NCBI GenBank assembly: GCA_019633425.1
Contig: WSUB01000269.1
Location: forward strand, 1-38,190
Direction: 5' to 3'
Length of the DNA: 38,190 bases
Source: Tulasnella sp. 424
Lineage: Eukaryota; Basidiomycota; Agaricomycetes; Cantharellales; Tulasnellaceae
The number at the start of each line of letters is the position of its first letter. Position 1 is the first letter of the stretch. Below are positions 19,821 through 31,300 of this stretch, piece by piece. Below the pieces are notes generated by a model that was given only the letters and a program-made list of their open reading frames with translations, did no database searches and was not told the DNA's origin. Both the position numbers and the translations under genes were made by a program.

Positions 19821-20859
19821 GACCAAGCCGATGATGGTCTCCGCAGAGAGCGATATTCATGTCGTGATTCGCAGTGTGAGCATGTGATCCAGCGGATCCG
19901 AATGATCAACATACGAGGCGCTCAATGACTACAATGTACCCTCCGATTCCGCAGGCCGCCAAGCTTTGTCGATCAAAGATTTCAGACTAATGCCAGGAGG
20001 GAGGTATTTCAGCCTTGACGCACGTCGCAACTGGGACCTTGTACTTCAGCAGCGTCCGCAAGTCCGGGCAGTGGGAACAACGCTCGGTCGCATTGGGGGT
20101 CGGGCCAAAGCGCACTGGAATCTTTGCGGAACTGCCTCGAGTCTAGCGGTTGGAGACTCTCGTACTCCTGAGTGGCCCCGTTCAACACACTAGGAGATTC
20201 GACTTACCGGAATTTTGGGACGCGTGGCAATGTACTTGGTTCCGAGTTCAACCGCGCACAACCTAGGATCCGGACGTCGTTGCGGCGGGCATAGAGTTGT
20301 TGGTTGGCTTTTACGAGCATCGTCTCTTTTCTGGTTCTAAAACTAAAGGGGGAAAGGAGGTATCCTGCGTCGATGAATAGTAAAGTTCCGGGAAGTGTTA
20401 TTGTTCCTGGACTGAATCTGAATATGGTGATCGAATAACATCGACCACGTTGCGGTCTCGAACGATGAAGTTGACTTGCAGCGTGTGCGTTGGCCGGCGC
20501 ACGTTATCTCACGTAGCGGTGCCGAAATAGTAAACCTGAACGGACTAACTTTAGAGTTATACTTGACCAGAAGCATAAATGGCAACTTACGGCGGTGTTT
20601 GATTGGCGCATTTGCTTCCGACCACAGATCTGACCTTGGCACTGATTACTGAAATGCCTGGATTATGAGAAGTTAGCACCAGCGGCTTCGAGATCCTCGA
20701 AGTGCCCCTCAACGACGATACCAGAATTGATTCTTCCTTCCATTCGTGAACCGCTCAATCCCGGGGCGTTGTACTGTGTTCTCCATGTTTGACGACGCAC
20801 CGAAGGTATCTGCTTCACGTTATGCCCAACCAGAACGATATGAGAAAATTCGCAGTCAC

Positions 20860-22333
20860 CTTGCTCGCCAAGGTCACTCCACAAAGGAAATGGCGGCGGG
20901 TCGACACGGCAACCTACCCTTATGCGAACCCTTATGCGAACCTTTATGCTATGCACGCCACTTATACCCAAGTTCTTCTCCCTACCCCCTACTCACATCG
21001 ACACACCCTAAAACTCTTTCCCCTCTTCTGCATCTTTTATCTTTAGAGAGCCTTTGAGTATTCTCTCTTTGGAGTTCACTTGTGTCCGATGTACATGATG
21101 ACCAGCGTTTTACGTGCACACATCCCCCGGTTTCATCTCACTTCTGGCACCATATCACGTCTCCCCTCCATCCGTCATATCCTTGATATGCCTTCTTTGG
21201 CCTCGCACCCAAGGCCTCCAATATCTCCTCTTCTGCTCTCGATATCGGGCAGCCTCCGCTCACAAACAAGTCCCCCAGTAACCGGATTGTTCGCGACGTG
21301 GACATCAAATGGCATTAACCTATAAAACCCAGGCGGATTGCCATTGTCTACGATCATGCAACGTAGGGTTTGTCCTTGGGAGCGATAATCGGTGAACCGT
21401 ATGTAGGTTGCCGTCAGCGGCGGGGTCCGTGTTACTGTCCTCTGCTCTGTTTGATATTATGATCTAGAATGACTTTGAAATAGGCTCCAGTGGCAAGACT
21501 CCTTCAGGAAGTCACTCCAGCTGCTCGGCTTGTGTCTCGTCCATTCATGCCATCAACCGCTCTGTGTGCGAGAGTTCATTTCTGAAACCGAATCCTGTGG
21601 TCATACAGGAACTCCTTAGTAGCAGCTGTATTCTCAGCAGTAAGTCCGCTCCATTCGCACGGCACACTAGTGATATTAACTAAACTGCTTTCGGCCTTCA
21701 GGGAAATTTGAGGAAATGAAGAACTGGCTAGTCTCCTCTAAGCGGCGCCCGCTCTCTAATGTCGGTCCGTATTGTACAACTGATGCCTGCGTATGATGTC
21801 GATCGCAAGCTTATTGGACCATGGTGTTATGAGAAAGACCTCTGCTGTGCCATCGTTGAAGTCCATTTCACCCTGGAACCTGTTCGCTTCACACACGATT
21901 CGGCCGCCGTGGCCACCATTCACCAGATCATCGTACATCGTATGCCCGCCCGCATTCTCGCAACTCCCAGCCGGAAGCGAGTTTACAACATCAGATCTTT
22001 TGACAGCCCCTCTAAATTCTGCGAACGGGACACCAGAAAAAGGGCTCATTTGACCGAGCCTGCCTATTGCCCACGGATGATCTCCCAATTCGCTTAAGCT
22101 TCATTCTCCTTCTTGGCTCCTTCACCACGATCCGTATACCAATTAGCAGTTTTTTATTTTTTGCACTGTACGTCTTTCTTCTGTCTACTACCAATCTATA
22201 TATCTATATACCGGCCGGTTCGACATTCTTCCCTGGAAGCGGGATGCTCATGTGGCGAATCGGTGAGCAAGGTACGATACAGCCGTCGGCTGTGCCTTGC
22301 TCCAGTGAGTATGGCCTTGTCGAGGTTTAATGG
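20860..22333. mobile_element. insertion of ~1.4 kb inside helicase pseudogene copy 1
   Basis: The helicase similarity stops near 22333 (at the ERDFDWV...CETE stretch) and resumes near 20860 (at HIVLVGH). In copy 2 these points are only about 90 bp apart. The extra DNA holds a fragment of a transposon-type helicase (21175-21441) and a short direct repeat (CTTATGCGAAC twice plus a partial third, near 20919-20950). I could not identify terminal repeats or a target-site duplication, so the element type is open. Confidence 0.4.
21175..21441 (-). pseudogene. C-terminal fragment of a Pif1-like helicase from a mobile element
   Basis: The - strand reads VTRTPPLTATYIRFTDYRSQ, then GQTLRCMIVDNGNPP and MPFDVHVA. 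This fits the TDYRSQGQT motif followed by a hydrophobic strand and a PFNxYVALSR-like block, as in Pif1-type helicases carried by mobile elements in basidiomycetes. Here the ALSRS part is degraded (VHVANNPV), and no helicase motif precedes it in the window, so this is a dead fragment. Assignment rests on my recall of the family motif. Confidence 0.5.
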
Positions 22334-22527
22334 TTCGGTTTCGCAATAGACCGGGAAAGACATTCCAACCCAGTCAAAGTCGCGTTCTGATGGTTCGTGG
22401 TGAACGTCGAATTCACTGTTTGTGCCACTCCCGCAAGGTCCTCTCCAGTCCGCGCGTCCAGGAACGCATCTCCGGCACACGCTTCGTTGCAAAGGTTGCA
22501 ATAAGACTCGCAAATACGAGTCACCAC

Positions 22528-25390
22528 TTGCTTTTTTGGTGACTATTGGTGTTGTCCGAGCCTGATTGCTTCGGCCGCGCATAGAGCAGTTGACGTAGTT
22601 GAGACTTGAGGGTGCAGTTGTTCTCTCGGGCATTGACGTCAGGCGAGACGCCCGGATTAGTCAGCATACTTTCCGATCGGAAGGAATCTCAGTGACCAAC
22701 CACTAGGAGGTCGCCCATTAGGATTAACCTTTGCCGGCTGCTGGTTAGCTGTTCCACCAACGTCGTGTACTGCCTTTGAATGCCTGCTAGCTCAAATACA
22801 CTTTCAATTTAGTGTAGCGGGGAATATGTAGCTGGCTGTCGCAGCTTCCTGATACATATCTATTGAACTAATGATGCACTTGTGTTCCAAATTATATTGC
22901 TTTGAAGTAGAGTAATGACAAGAATCTGTCGTCGCCACACTGCCGGAGGGAGGGCGTAGATGGGACCCTGTTTGGTTTTCCCCCCGCATCATGCACCAAA
23001 CTCCCCCATGTGCGACCACCCTCAGTCTCTCCGCCTAGACAAGCAACCTCTATCCTGAAATGAGACGGTGGGTTAACGTTCCTACTCTCTCCTGTTAGTC
23101 ATGCGTTCCGCTCTGATTCTCGACGAACCGATGTTTGGCGGACTGTGGTTTGGATACAGACCGAAGCATTCACAGGTCTCATCCCACTGTCAACGCTCCC
23201 TCCTACGGAACAACCCCTTGCAATTGGATACCCACAATACCGACAATCATTCGATAATCGCTATCCTGCTCTCTAGAGTCGACGGGACGGGCGTGGCACC
23301 AAACGAAATACCTTGACGATTCCAGCCTAGGATCACCCTCCTCGTCACTCCATCCTCTTGCAGTCTTAATCATTCCTCCGTCTTCATCAGCATGCCGCTT
23401 CGACGCCACCCATCGTAACGACGACCATTCCAATCAACCTCAGCCATTGGTCCCCTGAGGCTCCTGCGTGGCTCCCGTACCAGGTCGCCCCTCTGGGTCT
23501 TAGAGGACGAGACCCGACGACGCTGAGGAGGCCATCCCAGCTCGGGGGATCCCTTCAAGATCTTTCAGACTTGTCCCTGCACGAGCATCTTGGCTCCTTA
23601 ACGGTTCTCGGTCGGGATGGAGGGCAAATGTGATGGAATTAAGAAGGCTCAAATAGCAGGCGGGGCTGAGTGCTGAAGAAAAGTCGCGAGCGGACACGTA
23701 GACTTGGGTTGACCACAGCAGCAGGAGGAGCCGAGACTCGCGGACAAGAGTGACAGGTCGCTCGCGCAACGTTCATATCAACCCCGCCTTTTGCAACCCA
23801 GTGGTCGTGCCAGTCATAATCACAACGCGCGCAACCTCCCGTCGTCCCCCGAATTGCCCAAAGACCGTACCTCAAAGTCCGCAAGATCCCCATTCCCCCG
23901 TTATCCTCGAACTGGAATTATGGTACTTCAAACCTATATTCATCTATCTTCCACCAATACCACTGCCGTGCTGAGCTCGACCCGTCCTTCCATCCGAGAT
24001 CGTTGGTCATCATCGCCGCCTACCTCGACCCTTGGCGGCGTTTTTCGCACTGCCGCATCGTGTCCCAGAGGACTCTAGCACTTGTTCTCGCTCGACATAA
24101 CCGGAGAAAACTACGCCGAGACGCTCTCGTTTTGCATCTTCAGCGACTACAACCGAAGCGGTATCCTCCCTCGGGGAGCTTCGACAGTATCAACGGCACA
24201 ATAACCGCGTGGAAGAGGGCGGGGAATAGAACCGGTCGGCAGCGTTGTCGAAAGGTGTAGAGGTCTTCGTCGGGAATCGATTAGCAATGAAAATTCAAGT
24301 TTGCCGGCGGAAGGAGTTTCGAATACGCACCTGGTAATTCGGAAACTGATCGGATTCACGGCCTCGTTGGAACCCTCCGATTAGGTGAACACCATCGGCT
24401 TCTACCACCCAATCACCAAGGTCCTCATCGATAGCAATTCTGGCAGCACGTCGTTCGCCAGGTTTCATCTGTCGCATTCACCTCACTCCCCAAAACAAGC
24501 CTTCTTGCGGAGCGTTGCCCTCGGCCTCAAATCCCATTCCAACTCTCGCTCTACGCCGCTTTTCAAATCAGAATGACGCTTTCGCCGCAGGTATCGTTGC
24601 AGGCCGATTGCATCGGTATCTTAGCCCCGTTCCTGCAGGCGAGCTCAAGGAAGCCGCCGAAGTTCATCAAGTTGCAACAGGAACCAGTCGCAGAGGTTCT
24701 TCCACCGGCCGTAGGGTATTTATTTGTAACTATGCGAAGTCGTTGGGGTGTCATCGTTCTTGGTGTGGAACTCGGCGAGTGCTGTTGGCGCACAGAGCGC
24801 AGGCCCGCATGACAAACACAACGATGAGAGCGTCTGGGCACCCCACGCCTATAGTAGTAAGCGCATCAGCACATAATACATGGTGCGTCCCAGAACCTCG
24901 CAAAATATCGAAAGAGAATATCCTTGGGTCGTCAGCCGATGCATCCTCTGGTGCAGTTAACTAGAATGGATTACCACACGTACTCTTAGTGCACCGCCAA
25001 TTGTATATAGATGTCTTGCGCTCGGTGTGATATGCATTTCAGACTGAGAGAGAGTAAACAGCCGTTCCGCAAGCAGAATTTGAGGCTTCGAACACGTGGG
25101 GTACACCACGTGTTGGAACAAGTCAGTGCGATGCACGAGGCGCGGTTCACCCTCCACCACCACTCCAGACTTTGTGTGCAAAGTCAACGTCTATCTCCTA
25201 CCATTGCCTTCGTCTCAATTTTAAGCACAGAGGTACGAAAGTCGGAGATTTGGTGATCGCCACGCAAGCGGCGAGGTAGTCGTTGGTTGGGTTCGCTGAC
25301 CTGTGTCCACGCCGCCTTTCGTTCACGACAGCGACCAACGAACTGAAAGTTATTTTCTATACCTGAGCGCATCTCTGTATTCAACCAGTG
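22528..25390. other. long stretch without a supportable gene
   Basis: Nearly 2.9 kb. Short frames occur on both strands, none with a recognised domain. One candidate exon, 24079 to about 24204 (+), follows a CTCTAG acceptor and reads HLFSLDITGENYAETLSFC...SDYN; it looks protein-like but I cannot assign it. A - strand frame at 24295-24477 (EADGVHLIGGFQRG) is equally unassigned. Parts near 22880-22990 resemble 11790-11930, and from 24790 the DNA matches the upstream region of kinase-NLR A. The DUF6593 gene expected from that alignment is absent. Confidence 0.5.
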
Positions 25391-28300
25391 ATGGATGCGG
25401 AGCCGCTTGTACAACCAGAACGACAAGTCGAGGAGCTCGCCGGAGATCTCCAAGTCCCTGATCTCCCGGTGCTATCCGCGGGCTATGCGGACATCTATCA
25501 CGGCGCCTGGACAAAGCCGGATGGCGTGCAGGTCGAAGTTGCTGTCAAGGAGCTCAAGATCCTTATCCCGAAGAACAGACAAAGCGATCCGGAAGCTCTA
25601 CAGAGGAGAACGGACACGGTTGGTGTTCTCAGGTATTCGTATACGATATGATCTCACATTAGTTCTCGCTTGTCCCAGCGCATGAAACGAGAGGTGCTGG
25701 CCTGGAGCCAAACTACACACCCGAACCTTCACCCTTTACTCGGCTATCGCTCGAAACCCCGTCCGCGACTTATTAGCCCTTGGTGTCGTCACGGTAATTT
25801 AACGGACTACCTCCAGAAGAATCCTGGCCTTTCCAAACTTGACAAGCTCCGATTCGTACGTTCGCCTTGTTGTTACCTTCTCTCCCAGCGACATTCCTCA
25901 CGATGCCTCGCCAGATCCATCAAACAGGCCGTGCGCTTCTTCATCTCCACTCGCAAGCACCTCCCATATGCCACGCCGACATCAAGCCAGAGAACGTGCT
26001 TATTAACGACGACCACGAAGCCTCGCTTTCTGACTTTGGCTTGAGTCGGGTACTTCAAGACTTTGACGAATCTAGCGGCCTTACAACCACCGGGGATGTA
26101 AAAGGAACTCTTAACTACATGGCTGGCGAGCTCTTCCTTGGGGAGAAGGCCAGGCCAGGCCTTGAGACTGACGTTTATGCTTTCGGAGGTCTGATTCTAA
26201 CCGTGAGTGCCTTCAAGTGGAGGATAGGGAACGGGTTTACTAAGCCCGAAGTCTGCGCCAGGTTATAAGCGGAAACCCTCCATATTTCAAGCTTCCTAAA
26301 CTCAACATCATGCTGCAAGCAACGCAGTATCAGCCACCTAAACCAGAGAACCACCCAAATCTACCGCCTTCTGATCCTCTCTGGATTCTAATGCGCCGTT
26401 GCTGGAGCAAGACTCCCTCGGCACGGCCCACGATGCGAGAGGTCCTTGGGGATGTTAGTGTTCACGAAAGTTCGACTTTTCGACGCAGATATTGATATAT
26501 GCACCCTGCCGACCTAGCTGGATGGATACACCAGTATTATCCGATCTAGCTCCGAGTCGATACCTTGTGCTCCATCCGATGTTCAAAATGATATAGGAGA
26601 AGGCCTTAGCACGACCCTCCATGTAAGCGGACCGTATCTTACTACTCCGTCGTAATTTCAGCAATGCCTGACCTATACACTTAGACTCCAAATGCACCTT
26701 CTCAAGGACAACTCTTAGCCGTGCTAAGTCTCGATCCTGTTCTAGTCGGTGGCTCGGGCGTAACTACAATAGAAGCCACAGGCATTACCGGTACTGAAGG
26801 AGCATCATACGCTTACGAAATATTCAAGGGCTTGGAAGTGGAATCCAAAGCCATTCCTGTTGTTGGAAGATATGTTGCGGCCGTAGCGGACGTGGGATTA
26901 ACATTGGCGGGAATGATACAGGTAATTTCAGTGAGGGTTTGTTACCGCATTTACGCTTATACCCCTTCGCTAGACAATGGATGAGAACGAAGACATAGCC
27001 AACGTGCTGGAGCTGAAGGCGAGGATGCTAGCCACTCTTCTCGCACGCGTGAAGCAGCAATCGAGCTTACGGAGACCGGAGGAAATTGCCTCCTGTATCA
27101 CCGAAATAAAGAGGTCAGCTGATATTTTCCCGCAAGGGAGAGATATAGTTATAGTACATACTAAGATCGTGTATAGGGAACTTCAGTCCGCACAAGGGAG
27201 TATCACGGAATGGAGTTCCTCGGAGCTGAGCGCGTTGTCTTCGTGTGATGATTTAGAAGGGCTAAGGACATGCAAAAGAACGGTCCGCAAAGTACTAGAA
27301 GAGATTGAGGTTAGTCATATACTGTAACCCATTTTGTTGGGTTAAGTATTCACGAATGAAACCATCAGCTACTGGTCCGCCTGAACACTGCTGGCCTCGT
27401 AGCCGAATTCGGTAGGTTATTTGGTTTCTAGGATGGAGATATTCTGTAACACTTTGTCTTCGCAGAGAATCCAGAGCTAGAGAAGGACCGACGCCATCTC
27501 CTGGATCGTCTGGGAGATGGAAATTATGGGGGACAGGGCAACACCATTGAGGATATCACCTGCCTCCCTGGCACCAGGATCGAGATATTGGACCGGATCG
27601 ACAGCTGGATCAGGGATACCTTGACCTCTGAGCGCGTTCTCTGGATTTGCGGGATGGCAGGAAGGGGGAAATCCACCATTGCGTCTACAGTGGCTCATAG
27701 TTGGAAATACCGGGCCTCCTGTGCGATTTTCCACTTCCGTCGGGGTCAGAACGATTTGAACGCCCGGCTGGTCTGCGCTCTCGCAAGACAGCTCGGAAGC
27801 AGTCTTGTCCCAGAGGTCAAAACTGCACTCCTTGGCAGTGTACGGGGGAACGAAGACGTTGCCAACCAACGACTTAATGAACAGTTCGAGATCCTCCTCG
27901 TGGCATCTTTGGGAAAGCTCAGGGACCAACCCCATCCCATTGTCATTGTTGTTGATGCACTCGACGAATGTCAAAGTATCAAAGACGTCGTAGACTTCAT
28001 TAAGCTCGTTGACCGACACTCCTCATCATTACCCCCTAACGTCAGATTCATCCTAACCTGTCGGCCCGAGTCTTCACTCCTCCGCGCACTTGAACCCAAG
28101 AAGTGGCCTGAAGAAGACTTGGACTCAGCACCTGATGTATCTAGCGACCTAGCCCTGTTCATCATTCGAGCTTGTACGCAAATCAGGGACGACCATAATC
28201 TCCCGGAAAATTGGCCTTCTCCAGGAGATGTAGGCTGTCTTGTGGAGATGTCCCAAGGCCTATTTCAGTGGGCTCAGACCGCGATCACGCATGTTGGGGA

Positions 28301-31300
28301 TGGGTCCCCAGTTGCCCGGTTAAGGGGATTGCTCCAGAATCCGACGATATGTGGCCTTGACGACCTATATCACCAAATTCTATCAAAAGTGTTCCGGGAC
28401 GCAAAGCACGACCCTATGCGGCATCAGCTCCTAAACTGGATCCTTGGATCCCTTGCCCTGGCCCCTTACCCCGTCTCACTCGACGTAATTGCTTTCCTCT
28501 ATGCCGACTCCGGCCCTTTCAACGGGATGGATCTCGAAGAAATGCACCATTTTCTTCGCACTGACGTTCTCGGATGCCTGAAATCCATCCTCTCCATTCC
28601 CGTATCGTCAACCGAACCGATTCGTCTCATGCACACATCAATCCGTGATCTTTTGCTTGACCCCAAACGATGCCAAAAGGAGCCCTACTTTGTCGGATCT
28701 ATTCAGGACAATCGGCGTCTTGCAAGTCTATGCCTTCGGCTTATGGACCGAGACCTAAGGTACAATATTTGCAATCTGTCGAACCTGTCGAGAGCCAATT
28801 CGGAAATCCAGGATACCATCGAGAGACACCTACCACGTGGCCTTCAGTACTGCTGCCGTTGTTGGTCAATCCATTTAACGGCGGGGATAAGGTGGCCAGA
28901 GACAACGGTGGAGGCCGTCGATGACATCCTGACCAGATTGAAGCTAGTTAGCAACACGAAGCTCCTCTACTGGCTCGAAGTGATGAGTTTGATTGGAGCT
29001 ATCACCGATGCCTTCAACGCAGCAGAACAAATTCATCAGTGGCTTCAGGTGAGATAATCAATGACAGTTGGTGGATTTATAATAGGAGAGGGAACTGACT
29101 AACAGAGGCTCACAGCAGTGGCCATGTGACTTACTGGATAATTCACTCATAAGTCTCTGGAGTGATGCACAGCGATTTATCGCCGCATTTCGCGAGCCAA
29201 TCTCATTTAGCGCGCTGCAAATTTATGCGTCAGCTCTTCCGCACTGCCCAATAGGGACAAAGTTGTGGGGGATGTATGGCGGTCAAGCGGCAACTCGGAT
29301 CCTGCACCCCAAGCGCCAGTCAAGCTGGCCACGAACCATTTGGTGCACATCTGCAGGTGCACGTGTTAATGTTGTTAAATTTTCTCCCGATGGCAAAGTT
29401 CTGGCATCCGGGTCTGATGACTGGACGGTTCGCCTATGGGATGCTGGGACGGGAGCACCGTTGGGCGATCCGCTGACCGGTCACCGGAACTTCGTCAGGT
29501 CAGTTTCGTTCTCGCCGGATGGCAAGGTTCTGACATCTGCGTCTGACGACAAGACGGTTCGCCTATGGTATGCTGGGACGGGAGCACCGTTGGGCGACCC
29601 GCTGACCGGGCACAGGGACGGTGTCACGTCGGTTTCGTTCTCGCCAGCTGGCAAGGTCCTGGCATCTGCGTCTGCTGACAGGACGATTCGCCTATGGGAT
29701 GCTGGAACGGGCGCACCGTTGGGCGACCCGCTGACCGGGCACAGGGACGGTGTCACGTCGGTTTCGTTCTCGCCAGATGGCAAGGTCCTGGCATCTGCGT
29801 CTGCCGACATGACGGTCCGCCTATGGGATGCTGGGACTGGGACACCGTTGGGCGACCCGCTGACCGGGCACAGGAGCTGGGTCACGTCGGTCTCGTTCTC
29901 GCCCGATGGCACGGTTCTGGCATCTGTGTCCGGTGACAGGACGCTTCGCCTATGGGATGCTGGAACTGGCGCACTGTTGGGTGACCCGCTGACCGGGCAC
30001 AGGAGCTGGGTCACGTCCGTCTCGTTCTCGCCAGATGGTAAAGTTCTGGCATCTGCGTCTGATGATTGGACGGTTCGCCTATGGGATGCTGTGACTGGAG
30101 CACCGATGGGCGACTCGCTGACCGGTCACAGTGGCTGGGTTAGGTCGATTTCGTGGTCGCCAGACGGCAAGGTTCTGGCATCTGGGTCTCGTGACGAGAC
30201 AGTTCGCCTATGGGATGCTGGGTCTGGGGCACCGTTGGGCGACCCGCTGATCAGTTACAGCGGCAGGTTCACGTCGGTTTCATTCTCGCCAGATGGCAAG
30301 GTTCTGGCATCTGGGTCTGATGATGGGACGGTTCGCCTATGGGATGCTGGGACTGAGGCACCGTTGGGCGACCCGCTGATAGGGCACAGGAGCCGGGTCG
30401 CGTCGGTTTCGTTCTCGCCAGATGGCAAGGTTCTGGCATCTGGGTCTGATGATGGGACGGTTCGCCTATGGGATGCTGGGACTGGGGTACCGTTGCGCGA
30501 CCCGCTCACCGCGCCCAGGCCCTGGGTCAGGTCAGTTTCGTTCTCGCCAGACGGCAAGGTTCTGGCATCTGGGTCTGATGATGGGACGGTTCGCCTATGG
30601 GATGCGGTGACTGGGGCACGGCTGGGTGATCCGCTGACCGAGCCCAGGCGCAAGGTCACGTTTGTCTCGTTCTCGCCAAATGGCGGGGTTCTGGCATCTG
30701 GGTCTGACGATGGGACGGTTCGCCTCTGGGATGCTGGGACTGAGGCACTGTTGGGCAACCCGCTGACCGGGCACAGTAGCCGGGTCACGTCGGTTTCGTT
30801 CTCGCCAGATGGGACGATCCTCGCATCTGGGTCTAGTGATTGTACAGTTCGCCTATGGGATGCTGGGACTGGAGCACCGTTGGGCGACCCGCTGACCGTG
30901 CCCAGGCGCCGGGTCATGTCGGTTTCGTTCTCGCCAGATGGAAAGGTTCTGGCGTCTGGGTCTGATGATGGGACGGTTCGCCTATGGGATGCTGGGACGG
31001 GAGCACCGTTGGGCGACCCGCTGACCGGGCACAGGAGCTGGGTAATGTCGGTTTCGTTCTCGCCAGATGGCAAAGTTCTGGCATCTGCGTCTAATGATTG
31101 GACAGTTCGCCTATGGGATGCTGAGAAGCGAGCACCGTGGGGCCACCCGCTGACCGGGCACAAGGGCCGGGTCACATCGGTTTCGTTCTCGCCAGATGGC
31201 AAGGTTCTGGCATCTGCGTCTGCTGACAAGACGGTTCGCCTATGGTATGCTGGGACGGGGGCACCGTTGGGCGATCCGCTGACCGGGCACAGGGACGGTG

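Larger units (their letters stand above)
13180..22527. repeat. segmental duplication, copy A (kinase-NLR gene + ruined helicase)
   Basis: Left copy of a large direct duplication. It contains the upstream region, the kinase-NLR gene (13784-19495) and the convergent helicase remains (19821-22527). The right copy is about 24790-36480. The start codons lie 11,607 bp apart. The copies differ by WD40 repeat number (11 against 18), an internal deletion of about 1 kb in the left helicase and a ~1.4 kb insertion in it. Borders are approximate. Confidence 0.75.
19821..22527 (-). pseudogene. ruined MOV10/SDE3-like RNA helicase, copy 1
   Basis: Fragments on the - strand match the better-preserved copy at 32682-36560 in order. 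At 22327-22527 is a zinc-finger piece (CESYCNLCNEA, aligned to CEPFCDLCNKA). At about 20663-20860 is VGHNVKQI...TQYNAPG. At about 20390-20560 is a piece with FRFTIS and SRNFTIHR. At about 20290-20340 is the former Walker A, now FRTRKETMLVKA instead of FGTGKTSTLVEA. At about 19940-19990 is motif II, now LIDKAW instead of LIDEAG. About 1 kb present in copy 2 between the SRNF piece and Walker A is missing, and 1.4 kb of foreign DNA sits inside the zinc-finger region. Both NTPase motifs are destroyed, so no helicase activity is expected. Confidence 0.75.

Noticed and set aside
20919..20950. Short direct repeat (CTTATGCGAAC, two and a half copies), considered as a CRISPR-like or satellite array
   Set aside because: Too short and too few copies; no spacers; the host is a fungus. 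It is noted only as part of the insertion.
21756..22097. Overlapping 110-112 codon frames on both strands in the insertion
   Set aside because: No domain seen on either strand; no reason to prefer one over the other.
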